From Labilithrix sp. (GTDB taxonomy: Bacteria > Myxococcota_A > Polyangia > Polyangiales > Polyangiaceae): a stretch of DNA of 64,000 nt. Below, in pieces: positions 49,669-58,637 of this stretch (position 1 is the stretch's first letter; every line of letters begins with the position of its first letter). The stretch covers positions 27,383-91,382 of the forward strand of contig JAHBWA010000019.1 in NCBI GenBank assembly GCA_019637195.1. The letters run 5' to 3'. The notes beneath the pieces are model-generated. The model was not told the DNA's origin and did not search any database. It saw nothing but the letters and a program-made list of their open reading frames with translations. The position numbers were made by a program, and so were the translations under genes.

Positions 49669-52247
49669 TGGCAGGCCTCGCACGTCTCGGGGTTCTCGAG
49701 CGAGCACGCGACGGCCGCGGCGTCCTTGGCCGTCTCTGCGGTCCCTCCGGCGGCGGCGGCGTCCTTGACCGTCTCTGCTGCGGCGGCCGGCGCGGGCGTC
49801 CAGCCGGCCGCGGCGCGCGGATCGGCCTCGCTCGGCTTGGGCGTCGCCGGCGACTCGACGGTGGCCTTGGCGATGCGCGTCGCAGGGCGCGAGCGCAGGT
49901 AGTACGTCGTCTTGAGCCCGCGCTTCCACGCGTAGAAGTACATGCTCGAGAGCTGGCCGATGTTGGGGCTCTCGATGAACAGGTTGAGCGACTGGCTCTG
50001 GTCGATGAACGCGCCGCGATCGGCGGCCATGTCGATGAGCGAGCGCATCGGGATCTCCCAGGCCGTCCGGTAGATCGCGCGGAGGTCCGCGGGCAGCTCG
50101 TCGAGCGACTGCACGGAGCCCTCGGCCAGCTTGAGGCGCGCGCGCATCGCGTCGTTCCAGAGGCCGAGGCCCTTGAGCTCTGCGACGAGGTAGCGGTTCA
50201 CCTGGAGAAAATCGCCGGAGAGCGTCTCGCGCTTGAAGAGGTTCGAGACCTGCGGCTCGATGCACTCGTAGCACCCGGCGATCGACGCGATCGTCGCGGT
50301 CGGCGCGATGGCGACGATGAGCGAGTTCCGCAGCCCTTGCTCGCGCACGCGCTGGCGGAGCGCCTCCCAGCGAGCGCCGTCCGCGGGCACGACGTCCCAC
50401 GCGTCGAACTGCAGCTCGCCGCGAGCGGCGCGCGTGTCGGCGAAGGCGGGGTGGGCGCCCTTCTGCGCCGCGAGCTCGGTCGAGGCCGAGAGCGCGTGGA
50501 AGTAGACCTCCTCGGAGATCCGTCGGGAGAGCTCGCGCGCCTCGGGCGCGTCGAACGGCAGGCGCATCTGGAAGAAGAGGTCCTGCAGGCCCATGAGGCC
50601 CAGCCCGACCGGCCGCCAGCGCTCGTTCGACGCGCGCGCCGACGGGATCGCGTAGTAGTTGAGGTCGATCACCTGATCGAGCTGGCGGACCGCGACGCGC
50701 ACGGTGCGGGCGAGCTTGTCCCAGTCGAGCTCCGCCCGTCCGCCGTCGATCTTCACGTGGCGCGAGAGGTTGATCGAGCCGAGGTTGCACACGGCGGTCT
50801 CGCCGGCGGAGGTGACCTCGAGGATCTCCGTGCAGAGGTTCGAGAGGTGGACGACGCGCCCCGGGAGCGCGGTCTGGTTGCAGGCCTTGTTGGACTTGTC
50901 CTTGAAGGTCATCCAGCCGTTGCCGGTCTGGGCGAGGGTGCGCATCATCCGCGCGTAGAGGTCGCGCGCCTTGACCTTCCTCTGGGCCAAGCCCTTGTCC
51001 TCGGCCTCGATGTACGCGGCTTCGAAGGCCTCGCCGAACAGATCCGGCAGCTGGGGGACGATCTTCGGATCGAAGAGGCTCCACTCGCCGTCCAGCTCCA
51101 CGCGCCGCATGAACAGATCGGGGATCCAGTTCGCGAGGTTCAGGTTGTGGGTGCGGCTCGCCTCGTCGCCGGTGTTGTCGCGGAGCTCGAGGAACTCCTC
51201 GATGTCGGCGTGCCACGGCTCGAGGTAGACGCAGCACGCGCCCTTGCGCTTGCCGCCCTGGTTCACGGCCGACACCGACGCGTCGAGCGTCTTGAGCCAC
51301 GGGACGATCCCGTTCGAGTGCCCGTTCGTGCTCTCGATGAGCGAGCCGCGGGAGCGCACGCGGTGGTACGCGAGGCCGATCCCGCCGGAGAACTTCGAGA
51401 GCATCGCGACGTCGGCGTAGCGCTGGTAGATCGTCTCGAGGTGATCGTCGGGCGAGTCGAGCAAGAAGCAGCTCGAGAGCTGCTCGTGCCGCGTGCCCGC
51501 GTTGAAGAGCGTCGGCGAGCTCGGCAGGTACGCGAGCGACGAGAACAGCTGGTAGAGCTCGACGGCCTCGCCCACCGTGTCCGAGAGCGCGCAGGCGATG
51601 CGCAGGAAGAACTGCTGCGGCGTCTCGATGACGAGGCGCGTCTCCGGGTGCTTGAGCAGGTAGCGGTCGTAGACGGTGCGGAGGCCGAAGTACTCGAACT
51701 CGCGATCGCGCTTCGGATCGATGGCGTCGTTCAGCTTGCGCGCGTTCGCGGCGACGAACTCGGCGAGGCGGTCGGCGACGATGCCGAGGCGCTGACCGGC
51801 GGCGACGGACTGCGAAAACGACTGGATCTCCTGCCCGCGGACCTCCTTGTCGATGTACGTCGCGAGCAAGCGCGCCGCGAGCTTCGCGTACTGCGGCTCC
51901 TCGACGATGTACGCCGCGGCCGTCTGGATCGAGAGGCGATCGAGCTCGCTCGTCGTCGCGCCGTCGTAGAGGCCGCTGATCGTCCGGGTGGCGATCCTCA
52001 TCGCGTCGACGTCGCCGAGGCCGGACGCGCACCGGCCCACGGCGCGCACGATCTTGTCGAGGTTGACCGGCTCCTTGCGGCCGCTGCGCTTCGTGACGCG
52101 CATCGACGTCTCCGCGAACGCGGCGCTCTCGGGCTCGCTGTCCGGCGGGTAGCTCGGCGCGGGCGACGGGCGCACGGGCTCGTGCGTCGGGACGACCTGA
52201 GAGCGCAACGACGACGTGCCGTTGCTGGGGATCCGATCGATGTTCAT
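49665..52247 (-). CDS. nrdA: Class Ia ribonucleotide reductase, large (alpha) subunit
   Basis: 860 residues; GAGGAG six bases before the ATG (complement 52245-52247) supports this start over an upstream frame. An N-terminal ATP-cone (MRVTKRSGRKEPVNLDKIV) gives allosteric activity control. Catalytic residues: Cys in LSSCFLLDS, Asn-Cys-Glu in SNLCTEI, partner Cys in AVCNLGSINL, and the radical-relay YY in TTYYLRSR. The C-terminal shuttle pair is CEACQ. Near the end is an Ala-rich linker with imperfect KDAAA repeats. It converts NDPs to dNDPs with NrdB. Expression is probably governed by the upstream cobalamin riboswitch. Confidence 0.96.
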   Translation of the reverse strand: MNIDRIPSNGTSSLRSQVVPTHEPVRPSPAPSYPPDSEPESAAFAETSMRVTKRSGRKEPVNLDKIVRAVGRCASGLGDVDAMRIATRTISGLYDGATTSELDRLSIQTAAAYIVEEPQYAKLAARLLATYIDKEVRGQEIQSFSQSVAAGQRLGIVADRLAEFVAANARKLNDAIDPKRDREFEYFGLRTVYDRYLLKHPETRLVIETPQQFFLRIACALSDTVGEAVELYQLFSSLAYLPSSPTLFNAGTRHEQLSSCFLLDSPDDHLETIYQRYADVAMLSKFSGGIGLAYHRVRSRGSLIESTNGHSNGIVPWLKTLDASVSAVNQGGKRKGACCVYLEPWHADIEEFLELRDNTGDEASRTHNLNLANWIPDLFMRRVELDGEWSLFDPKIVPQLPDLFGEAFEAAYIEAEDKGLAQRKVKARDLYARMMRTLAQTGNGWMTFKDKSNKACNQTALPGRVVHLSNLCTEILEVTSAGETAVCNLGSINLSRHVKIDGGRAELDWDKLARTVRVAVRQLDQVIDLNYYAIPSARASNERWRPVGLGLMGLQDLFFQMRLPFDAPEARELSRRISEEVYFHALSASTELAAQKGAHPAFADTRAARGELQFDAWDVVPADGARWEALRQRVREQGLRNSLIVAIAPTATIASIAGCYECIEPQVSNLFKRETLSGDFLQVNRYLVAELKGLGLWNDAMRARLKLAEGSVQSLDELPADLRAIYRTAWEIPMRSLIDMAADRGAFIDQSQSLNLFIESPNIGQLSSMYFYAWKRGLKTTYYLRSRPATRIAKATVESPATPKPSEADPRAAAGWTPAPAAAAETVKDAAAAGGTAETAKDAAAVACSLENPETCEACQ

Positions 52248-52469
52248 GGCGTCTCCTCGGACAGGCCGCGCGCGAGACCCGCTCGCGCGCGGACGTTTCT
52301 TCGCCGCACGTTCGAGTCGACCCTGTCCCCGCGGACGTCGAGCGCAGCGCGGAGGCGATGGGGCCGTGCGGTCGCGGAGCCGAACGGGCGCCGCGCCGAC
52401 GGACCTCATCACCCTCCCACGAGGTGCTCAGGTCGAGCCGCCCCGGGCTTTCTCTCCCGGCGACGGATG

Positions 52470-52641
52470 ACGGGCAGGTTTTCGGACTTCGAGCGCGCCC
52501 GGACGACGCCGGCTTCCTACTGTCCGTCGCTTCCCAGCTCCCGCAGGAGCCAGTGCATGGCACGGAGGTCGTTCTCGTTTACCGCTGCGGGGCAGTCCCG
52601 GAGTCGCACCGGGTTCCCTTGCGAGCCTGAGCGAATGCCCA
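52470..52641 (-). promoter_or_regulatory. Cobalamin riboswitch before nrdAB
   Basis: On the minus strand: GGGCA (P1), AAGGGAACCCGGTGCGACTC, GGGACTGCCCCGCAGCGGTA, then a variable peripheral arm. GAAGCC follows, and finally the B12 box AGTCCGAAAACCTGCCCG (complement 52471-52488), whose TGCCC closes P1. Order, spacing and conserved cores fit the cobalamin aptamer. About 220 bases separate it from the nrdA start; a CCGGG/CCCGG hairpin at 52443-52460 may belong to the expression platform. Expected action: cobalamin binding lowers nrdAB expression. Confidence 0.92.
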
Positions 52642-52660
52642 GGCGCCAATCACGAGACAC

Positions 52661-52690
52661 AAGATACGGGGCCACGTGCGTTCAGGTCAA
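52661..52690 (-). promoter_or_regulatory. Sigma-70-type promoter of the nrdAB riboswitch transcript
   Basis: Minus strand TTGACC (complement 52685-52690), 18-base spacer, TATCTT (complement 52661-52666). The start of transcription would fall about 13 bases before the aptamer. The perfect palindrome CAACAAGATGTTG (52688-52700) touches the -35, and GGAAACG/CGTTTCC arms (52703-52727) lie just upstream: candidate regulator sites. Confidence 0.7.
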
Positions 52691-52792
52691 CAAGATGTTG
52701 TAGGAAACGCGCTTCGCCAACGTTTCCCAGGGGTTGGTGAACCGGGCGCGCACACTGAGCGGACGTCCAAGGTGAACGCCGCCCGCGCGGCC

Positions 52793-54241
52793 CTAGAACG
52801 GGTGGCCGAAGTCGATGTAGAGCGAGGTCGCCTCGCGGCTGACGCCGAAGTCGAGCGCTACGATCGTCGCCTGGTTCCAGGCGACGCGGAGGCCCGCGCC
52901 CTGGCCGTTCCGGAAGCGGCGAAGCTCGAAGTCGTCGAGCGCGTCGAAGACGCGGCCGACGTCGAAGAACGGCGCGAGGATGAAGGCGAAGCGCTGGCTG
53001 CGCGCCGCCGTGAGCTGCCAGAACGTCCAGCGGACCTCGACGTTCGCGAGCGTGACCGCGCGGCCGACGAAGCGACTCTGCTTGTAGCCGCGGATCGTGC
53101 GGAGCCCGCCGAGGCCGCGCGCGTTCGCGTCGGTGAACGAGAGCTCCGACATCGAGAAGAACGGGACGTCGCGCGTCTGCGCGCTGGCGACGAGGCGGCC
53201 GGCGACGACGACGTCGGCGAGCTTCGGGGCCGGGCTCCAGTACGCGCGCGGGGAGAAGGTCACGCGCGCCCAGTCGAAGTCGGAGCCCAAAGGACGCCCC
53301 GCGAGCTCGGTGGTGAGGTCGACGAAGAAGCCCGCGTTCGGGTCCGGCTCGAAATCGCGCGTGTCGAACGCGACGCCGAGCTTCAGCGCGTTGTTGAACC
53401 CGCCGCCGCAGCCCGTCACGAGCCCGCGCGCGCAGTCCTCGTCGAGGCGCGTCGGCGCCTGCCGCGCGCGGACGTCCTCGCCGGTCTCCGGGCTCGCCGC
53501 GCTCACCTCGCGCCCCGTCCACTGCCGGACGCCGACGTGCGACGCGCTGAAGCCGAGGAGCCCGCGGACGACGCCGCCGAAGAAGTCGCGCTCGAGCGTG
53601 GCGGCGAGCGACGGGCGCTCGACGATGTACTGGTCGTAGCGGGTGTACGCGGTCCCGTCGGGGCGCGCCTCGCGGAGCGCGTCGGTGTATGCGCCGAGCG
53701 AGCCGAAGCGCCTCGCGGAGCCGGGAAACGCGAGCCGTCCGAGCGAGCGCGGGCCTACGCCGAAGTAGTTCGCGGCGATGTTCTTCTCGAACGTCACGTT
53801 CGCGCGGAGGCGCACCGGCTCGTCCGCGAGGTACGGCGCGTCGTAGTCGATCGTGTGAAACTGGTAGCCGTTCGTCGTGAAGAACGCCTGACCGAAGACG
53901 CGGTGGCGGTAGGGCGTGTGCTCGAACATCCGGTCCGCGCGCGGTCCGTTCGCGAAGTAGATCGCGCGCGCGCCGAAGCCGAAGCCCGTGTCGGGATCGC
54001 TGCCGAGGAGCGGGAGCCCGGTGACGTATCCGCCCTCGACCTTGTCCGCGAGGTCCTCGTCGCTCATCCGGGCCTTGTCGCGCATGAACGCCGGGAGCGT
54101 CGCGGGATCCCGCGGGGGCACCGGCGCTTCGCCGGCCGACGGGGCGCCGTCGGGCTCGCTCTCCGGCGGAGCGTCGCCGGCGCGAGCGGCGGTCACGCGG
54201 AGCAGGAGGGCGAGCGCGACGCTCGCCCGTGCTCGGCTCAC
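52793..54241 (-). CDS. BamA/Omp85-type outer-membrane barrel protein
   Basis: 482 residues from a GTG in GTGA overlap with the VOC gene; signal ends VTAARAGD. After a Pro/Glu linker, strand-rich sequence includes GFGFGARAIYFANG and LGVAFDTRDFEPDPNAGFFV. The Omp85 lid-loop motif is GGLRTIRGYKQSRFVG. It ends LYIDFGHPF with the C-terminal Phe recognised by the Bam machinery. There is no room for POTRA domains, so it resembles short surface-antigen D15 relatives rather than BamA itself. Role: outer-membrane protein or lipid export, unspecified. Confidence 0.85.
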   Translation of the reverse strand: MSRARASVALALLLRVTAARAGDAPPESEPDGAPSAGEAPVPPRDPATLPAFMRDKARMSDEDLADKVEGGYVTGLPLLGSDPDTGFGFGARAIYFANGPRADRMFEHTPYRHRVFGQAFFTTNGYQFHTIDYDAPYLADEPVRLRANVTFEKNIAANYFGVGPRSLGRLAFPGSARRFGSLGAYTDALREARPDGTAYTRYDQYIVERPSLAATLERDFFGGVVRGLLGFSASHVGVRQWTGREVSAASPETGEDVRARQAPTRLDEDCARGLVTGCGGGFNNALKLGVAFDTRDFEPDPNAGFFVDLTTELAGRPLGSDFDWARVTFSPRAYWSPAPKLADVVVAGRLVASAQTRDVPFFSMSELSFTDANARGLGGLRTIRGYKQSRFVGRAVTLANVEVRWTFWQLTAARSQRFAFILAPFFDVGRVFDALDDFELRRFRNGQGAGLRVAWNQATIVALDFGVSREATSLYIDFGHPF

Positions 54242-54573
54242 GCCACCTGGACGAGCGCGAGCGCGTTCGCGTCGGGGTCCTGGAAGCGCGCGACGACGCT
54301 GCCCTCGGCCCGCTCGATCGTGAACGCTACCCCGCGGTTTTCGTAGATCGCGATCGCTTCGTCGATCGGCACCTTCGGGTAGAGGTGCACCGGGGCGGAC
54401 GCGCCGCCCGCGCCGCTCGCGACGAGCGCGATGTGGAAGCCCTCTCCCGCGTCGATGAGCGCCGAGCCGTCCGGCGCCTCGCGGACGAGCTTCATGCCGA
54501 GCGTCTCGACGTAGAAGCGCACGGCGCGCCCGACGTCGTTCACGTGCAGCGCGACGGCGCCCCCGCGGATCAT
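54238..54573 (-). CDS. VOC (glyoxalase/bleomycin-resistance) family protein
   Basis: 111 residues, one VOC domain with paired beta-alpha-beta-beta-beta modules. VALHVNDVGRAVRFYVETLG opens it, LIDAGEGFHIALV is the middle, and VARFQDPDANALALVQV closes it. Candidate metal ligands His9 and Glu in the first module and Asp/Asn region in the last can be seen. Substrate unknown. Coupled to the barrel gene by GTGA overlap, and three bases after the gene upstream. Confidence 0.88.
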   Translation of the reverse strand: MIRGGAVALHVNDVGRAVRFYVETLGMKLVREAPDGSALIDAGEGFHIALVASGAGGASAPVHLYPKVPIDEAIAIYENRGVAFTIERAEGSVVARFQDPDANALALVQVA

Positions 54574-54576
54574 GCG

Positions 54577-54864
54577 CTAGGCCTGCTGTCCGTGCCCGAG
54601 CTTCTTCTTCCCTTCCTGGAAGAGGATCTCGACGCGCGATGCGTCGGCGTCGGTGACGACGCCTTTGCCGAACTTGGCGTGCTGGACGAGCTGCCCCTTC
54701 GCGTAGCGCTCCGAGAGCACGTAGGCGGCGAAGGCGTCGTCGGGCTTTCCGTCGGTCAGTTCTTCCCAGGACCTCTCGGGCGCGGCCGGCTTCGCCCAAA
54801 AGTCGGTCTCGTTGTCCTTGTCACGGCCCCCCGCCGAGCGAGACTTCGTGCGCTTCATCGACAT
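54577..54864 (-). CDS. Small protein with UvrD-C-terminal-like Tudor motif
   Basis: 95 residues, charged N-terminus (MSMKRTKSRSAGGRDK), then YAKGQLVQHAKFGKGVVTDA and ILFQEGKKKLGHG. The G..V.H..FGKG.V pattern with F..G.KKL is the Tudor-like fold at the C-terminus of PcrA/UvrD helicases, which contacts RNA polymerase there. Here it stands alone. A nucleic-acid or RNA-polymerase-associated role is inference. Confidence 0.75.
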   Translation of the reverse strand: MSMKRTKSRSAGGRDKDNETDFWAKPAAPERSWEELTDGKPDDAFAAYVLSERYAKGQLVQHAKFGKGVVTDADASRVEILFQEGKKKLGHGQQA

Positions 54865-55003
54865 GGTGAGGCCCTCTTCTACCAGAGCGCGGACGGGTTG
54901 GCATCAAGGGTCACCGCGCGGCGCGCCGGGCGGGCTCGCGCGACCCGCGCCAGGCGCGAGGCGGGCCTTCGGCGCCGTCGAGGCGTGTAGGATTCCGGGG
55001 AGC

Positions 55004-55786
55004 ATGGTCCTGTCGTTCATCATGGGAGGCGGCGTCTTCGTCGTCGGTCTCATCATCGCGCTGACGAACCTCAAGAACGTCAAGCGCCGCAAGCGGATCC
55101 TCGCGACCCCGACCTCGCCGATCGTCCAGGCGCCGGGCAACGGCGTCGTGGAGATCAAGGGGCGCATCGTGCCCGGCGAGCAGGGGCTCCTCCAGACGCC
55201 CTTCAGCGGTCGCCTCGCCGTCTGGTGTCGCGTCACCGTGCAGGAGCTCCGGTCGTCGGGGCGCAACCGCTCGTGGCACACCATCCTCACGGAGGTCGAC
55301 GCGCGGCCGTTCCTGGTCGACGACGGCTCCGGGCAGACGGCGCGCGTCGCCCCGCACGGCGCCAACGTCATGCTCGACAAGCAGAACGTCGCCTCGAGCG
55401 GAACGTTCAACGACGCGCCGCCACACCTCGAGGCCTTCCTCCAGTCGCGCGGCCTGAAGAGCACGTCGTGGATCGGCTTCAACAAGAGCATGCGTTACGA
55501 AGAAGAGGTCCTCGCGCCGAACGATCCGCTCTACGCGCTCGGCCCGTCGCGCCGCGAGCCGGGCCCGCCGGTACACGACGGCTACCGCATGGTGCCGAGC
55601 ACCCAGCTCGTCCTGTCCCACGAGATGGGGCCTGAAGGAGAGCTGCTGCTCACGAACAAATCGGAGGAGGAGCTCGTCGGCAACCTCCTCCGCGGCTTCG
55701 TCGTCGGGCTCGTCCTCACCGGCCTCGGAGTGCTCCTCGGCTTGGTCGGCGTCGTGGCGGCGGTCATCGAGGTGTTCGACCTCTGA
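55004..55786 (+). CDS. GIDE-domain membrane protein
   Basis: 260 residues; GGGGAG precedes the ATG at 55004. Helix 1: FIMGGGVFVVGLIIALT. A central domain of GIDE type follows (VEIKGRIVPGEQGLLQTPFS, CRVTVQELR, PFLVDDGSGQTARVAPHGA, LVLSHEMGPEGELLL). A C-terminal hydrophobic segment (VVGLVLTGLGVLLGLVGVVAAVI) ends it. The topology membrane-GIDE-membrane resembles the mitochondrial MUL1 ligase without its RING finger, so no ligase activity is expected. Function in bacteria is unknown. Confidence 0.8.
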   Translation: MVLSFIMGGGVFVVGLIIALTNLKNVKRRKRILATPTSPIVQAPGNGVVEIKGRIVPGEQGLLQTPFSGRLAVWCRVTVQELRSSGRNRSWHTILTEVDARPFLVDDGSGQTARVAPHGANVMLDKQNVASSGTFNDAPPHLEAFLQSRGLKSTSWIGFNKSMRYEEEVLAPNDPLYALGPSRREPGPPVHDGYRMVPSTQLVLSHEMGPEGELLLTNKSEEELVGNLLRGFVVGLVLTGLGVLLGLVGVVAAVIEVFDL

Positions 55787-55810
55787 TGGCCGCGCTCCGT
55801 CCGTCGCGGC

Positions 55811-57865
55811 TCAGCGGCGCCGCGGCGGGGCGTGCCCGTTCTCGAGCACCTCGAGATCGCTGGCGTCGAGCTTCATCGTCTCCTCCGGGTTGAACGGAGC
55901 GTCGCGCGCGCGCATCGGCGGCCGGCCGTGGTGTCCGGGCGGAGAGGGCGGCTTGAGGAGCTCGGGGCGCTGCACGACCGTCTCGCTGTCCCAGTCGTCG
56001 GGGGCGCTCGGCGGCGTCGCGGAGCGGGCGTGCTCTGGGGCCGCGGGTGAGGGGGATCGCTGCGCGGGCGAAGGCGATCGCTGCGCGGGCGCGGGGGATC
56101 GCTGCGCGGGCGCGGGGGATCGCTGCGCGGGCGAAGGCGATCGCTGCGCGAGCGCGGGCATGCGAGGCGCGCGGTGCTTGCCGGGGTGAAACACCTCCGT
56201 CGGATCTTCTTCGTCGAGCGGGATGTCGTCGTCGTCCGGCGACATCGTGATGTGGATCGGGATGTCGATCGAGTCGTCGCTCGGCGGCCCCGAGACGAGC
56301 GACGGCAGGAGCGGCTCGGAGTCGCGCCCGAGCGAGTCGAACGGAGACGGCGCGAGCTTCATCTTCACGTCGAGGCGGGTCGAGCGCTCGGCGTCGCGCG
56401 CCGGAGGTCCGTCGGCCATCCGGCTCCGCAGGGTCGCGCTCGGTCCGTCCGGGCGATCGGGCGGCTCGCGGTAGGCGCGTGGATCGCGCGCCGCCGACCT
56501 CCGGTCGAGCGCGCTGGCCTTGCCGAGCGCGGCGCGGTCCGCGCGCCCGCCGTGCTCGGCGCGGGTGTCGTCGGCGCGCCCGCTCGCGGCCGGAGGTTCC
56601 GAGCGCCCTCGCCGCGCGGAGGCGGACGGCGGCTCGGAGCGGCTGCGCCCGCCGCCGAGGACGAGCGCGCGCTTGCGCTCCTCGGCGGTGGGAGGCGCAG
56701 GGACACGCGCTCCGTCTCCGTGCCCGGCGCTCGGCGGGACCAGATCGCGGAGCATGTGCTTGGCCGTGGCGTAGCGCTCCGCCCGGCTCTTCTCCATGGC
56801 GCGCCGGAGGATCGCCTCGAGCTCCGGGGGCGTGGCAGGCCGGAGCTCGCGGATCGACCGCGGCGTGGTGTTGATGATGGCGAGGAGCAGCGCGTTGTAG
56901 TTGGGCGCCAGGAACGGACGCTTGCCCGCGATGGCCTCGTACATCACGACGCCGCAGGCGTACACGTCGACCCGGCCGTCGAGGTTGCGCTCTCCCCGCG
57001 CCTGCTCGGGAGACATGTAGTAGGGCGTACCCATCACCATGCCGGTGCGCGTCAGATCGAGCGCGTCGTCGCCGGTCTGGAACTCGGCCATCATCTTGGA
57101 GACGCCGAAGTCGAGCAGCTTGATGATGGGCGGACAGCCCAGTCGTCGCGCGAGGAAGATGTTCTCGGGCTTGATGTCGCGATGGACGATGCCCTTCTCG
57201 TGGGCCGCGATCAGCCCCGAGAGCACCTGGCTGACCACGTCGACGACGTCGTCGAACGGCAGGCCGCCCTCCTTCGCGATGCGCTCGGCGAGCGTCTGTC
57301 CGACGAGCTTCTCCATCACCAGGTACGGGCTTCCGTCGTCGAGGAGCCCGAGGTCGTAGACCTCGCAGATGTTCGGGTGCCCGATCGCGCCCGCGGCGCG
57401 GGCCTCTTGCTGGAAGCGCTTCACGGCGACGCGCTTCTTCGCCTGCGTGGGGCTCAGCACCTTGATGGCGACCTGGCGGCTCAGCCCGATGTGCTCGGCG
57501 TCGTAGACCGTGCCCATTCCGCCCTCGCCGAGCACGCCCTTGATCCTGTACCGGCCGCCGACCGTCTGGCCGAGCAGCTCGTGGTGGAGATCGCGCGTCG
57601 GCGGGATGGTCCCGGAGGCCTCGCCCGACGGCGCGCTCGAGCGCCCGCGCACACGGTCGCGCTGCGGGTCGAACGCCAGCGGCTCGGGCCGCCGCGAAGG
57701 CGGGGGCAGCTCGCTCATCCGGCTACGCAAGTCTGCGTTGCGCGAGGCCTCGCGCGCGGCGGGCCGCGGGTTCGCGGGCATCTGGAGCCCCGTGTTCGGG
57801 CACACCCGCTCGCCTGCGTCGTGCGGCGTTCGGCAGTGCGGGCAGCGGACGAAACGATGGCTCAT
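55811..57865 (-). CDS. Pkn-type serine/threonine protein kinase with long disordered tail
   Basis: 684 residues from MSHRFVRCPHC. A zinc-ribbon-like Cys pair set (CPHCRTPHDAGERVCPN) opens the protein. The kinase domain (about 105-365) has the glycine loop LGEGGMGTVY, VAIKVL lysine, HRDIKPENI catalytic loop, LDFGVSK and MSPEQA. No transmembrane helix is obvious. The tail is Arg/Pro/Ser-rich with five AQRSPxP repeats and acidic patches (PDDDDIPLDEEDPTEV). Complete catalytic residues imply an active kinase. Typical of myxobacterial Pkn kinases; targets unknown. Confidence 0.93.
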   Translation of the reverse strand: MSHRFVRCPHCRTPHDAGERVCPNTGLQMPANPRPAAREASRNADLRSRMSELPPPSRRPEPLAFDPQRDRVRGRSSAPSGEASGTIPPTRDLHHELLGQTVGGRYRIKGVLGEGGMGTVYDAEHIGLSRQVAIKVLSPTQAKKRVAVKRFQQEARAAGAIGHPNICEVYDLGLLDDGSPYLVMEKLVGQTLAERIAKEGGLPFDDVVDVVSQVLSGLIAAHEKGIVHRDIKPENIFLARRLGCPPIIKLLDFGVSKMMAEFQTGDDALDLTRTGMVMGTPYYMSPEQARGERNLDGRVDVYACGVVMYEAIAGKRPFLAPNYNALLLAIINTTPRSIRELRPATPPELEAILRRAMEKSRAERYATAKHMLRDLVPPSAGHGDGARVPAPPTAEERKRALVLGGGRSRSEPPSASARRGRSEPPAASGRADDTRAEHGGRADRAALGKASALDRRSAARDPRAYREPPDRPDGPSATLRSRMADGPPARDAERSTRLDVKMKLAPSPFDSLGRDSEPLLPSLVSGPPSDDSIDIPIHITMSPDDDDIPLDEEDPTEVFHPGKHRAPRMPALAQRSPSPAQRSPAPAQRSPAPAQRSPSPAQRSPSPAAPEHARSATPPSAPDDWDSETVVQRPELLKPPSPPGHHGRPPMRARDAPFNPEETMKLDASDLEVLENGHAPPRRR
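56055..56159. repeat. Five tandem 21-bp units in the kinase gene
   Basis: GATCGCTGCGC recurs at 56055, 56076, 56097, 56118 and 56139. Units encode AQRSPSP or AQRSPAP on the minus strand. In-frame period means copy-number change would keep the kinase reading frame. Confidence 0.9.
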
Positions 57866-58118
57866 GACCTTGAGGCGCGCGTGCGAGAGCGTCGAAGCCG
57901 CGTCCGTCCGCGTTCCGCGACCGAGACTCGAGCGTTTGCTCAGGTTATCGAGTTTGCCGTCCGACCCGCAACGGCTGGCGCGTGTGGGTGGTCGTCCTCC
58001 AGGGGAGAGCGCGCTCCTTCCGCGCACCCTCCCCGAGCTCTCGAGGCGAGCGAGCGCATCGTCCGTGTAGGCGGCACGCCAATAACGCGCGGTTCACGCG
58101 GCTGGTGGCCAGCCCGCG

Positions 58119-58637
58119 TTACGAGGCCGGTGAATCGGGGGGCGCTGGACCGCCGCCGCCGCGCGGTGTCGAGTCGGTCCGCCCGGCGCGGATGGAGGTC
58201 CAGCCGCAAGCGATGAGGAGCAGCCCGAGGGCGATGAAGCCGAGGTCCCAGGCCAGCTCCGAGGCGCCGGGGTGCACGTGATGGACGCCGAGGAGCTGGT
58301 GATCGACGACGCCTTCGATCGTATTGAAGAGGCCCCAGCCGAGGAGCAGCGCGCCCGCGAAGGTGCGTCCGGACCACGGGACGTCGCCGCGCGCGCCCGC
58401 TCGCCAGAGCTTCAGGAGGCCGATGGCCGTCGCCGTCCAGGTGAAGGCGTGGAACAGGCCGTCCCACACCATGTTGTACTTCATCGCGACGAGGTCGACC
58501 GGTGGTCGCACGCTCGACAGCATGTTGTGCCACTGGAGGATCTGGTGCAGCAAGATCCCGTCGACGAAGCCGCCCATGCCCGCGCCGAGCAGGATCCCCG
58601 CGGAGATGAGCGCGCCCTGGTGGGTGCTCGTCGTCAT
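58119..58637 (-). CDS. DUF2243 integral membrane protein
   Basis: 172 residues with four membrane helices. Motifs: GMGGFVDGILLHQILQWHNM, DGLFHAFTWTATAIGL, LLGWGLFNTIEGVVDHQLLG and HHVHPG. Conserved His and Asp residues near membrane faces suggest metal or heme ligands. DUF2243 genes commonly neighbour cytochrome-oxidase assembly genes, but none is seen here. Start overlaps the stop of the small gene upstream (ATGA). Confidence 0.88.
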   Translation of the reverse strand: MTTSTHQGALISAGILLGAGMGGFVDGILLHQILQWHNMLSSVRPPVDLVAMKYNMVWDGLFHAFTWTATAIGLLKLWRAGARGDVPWSGRTFAGALLLGWGLFNTIEGVVDHQLLGVHHVHPGASELAWDLGFIALGLLLIACGWTSIRAGRTDSTPRGGGGPAPPDSPAS

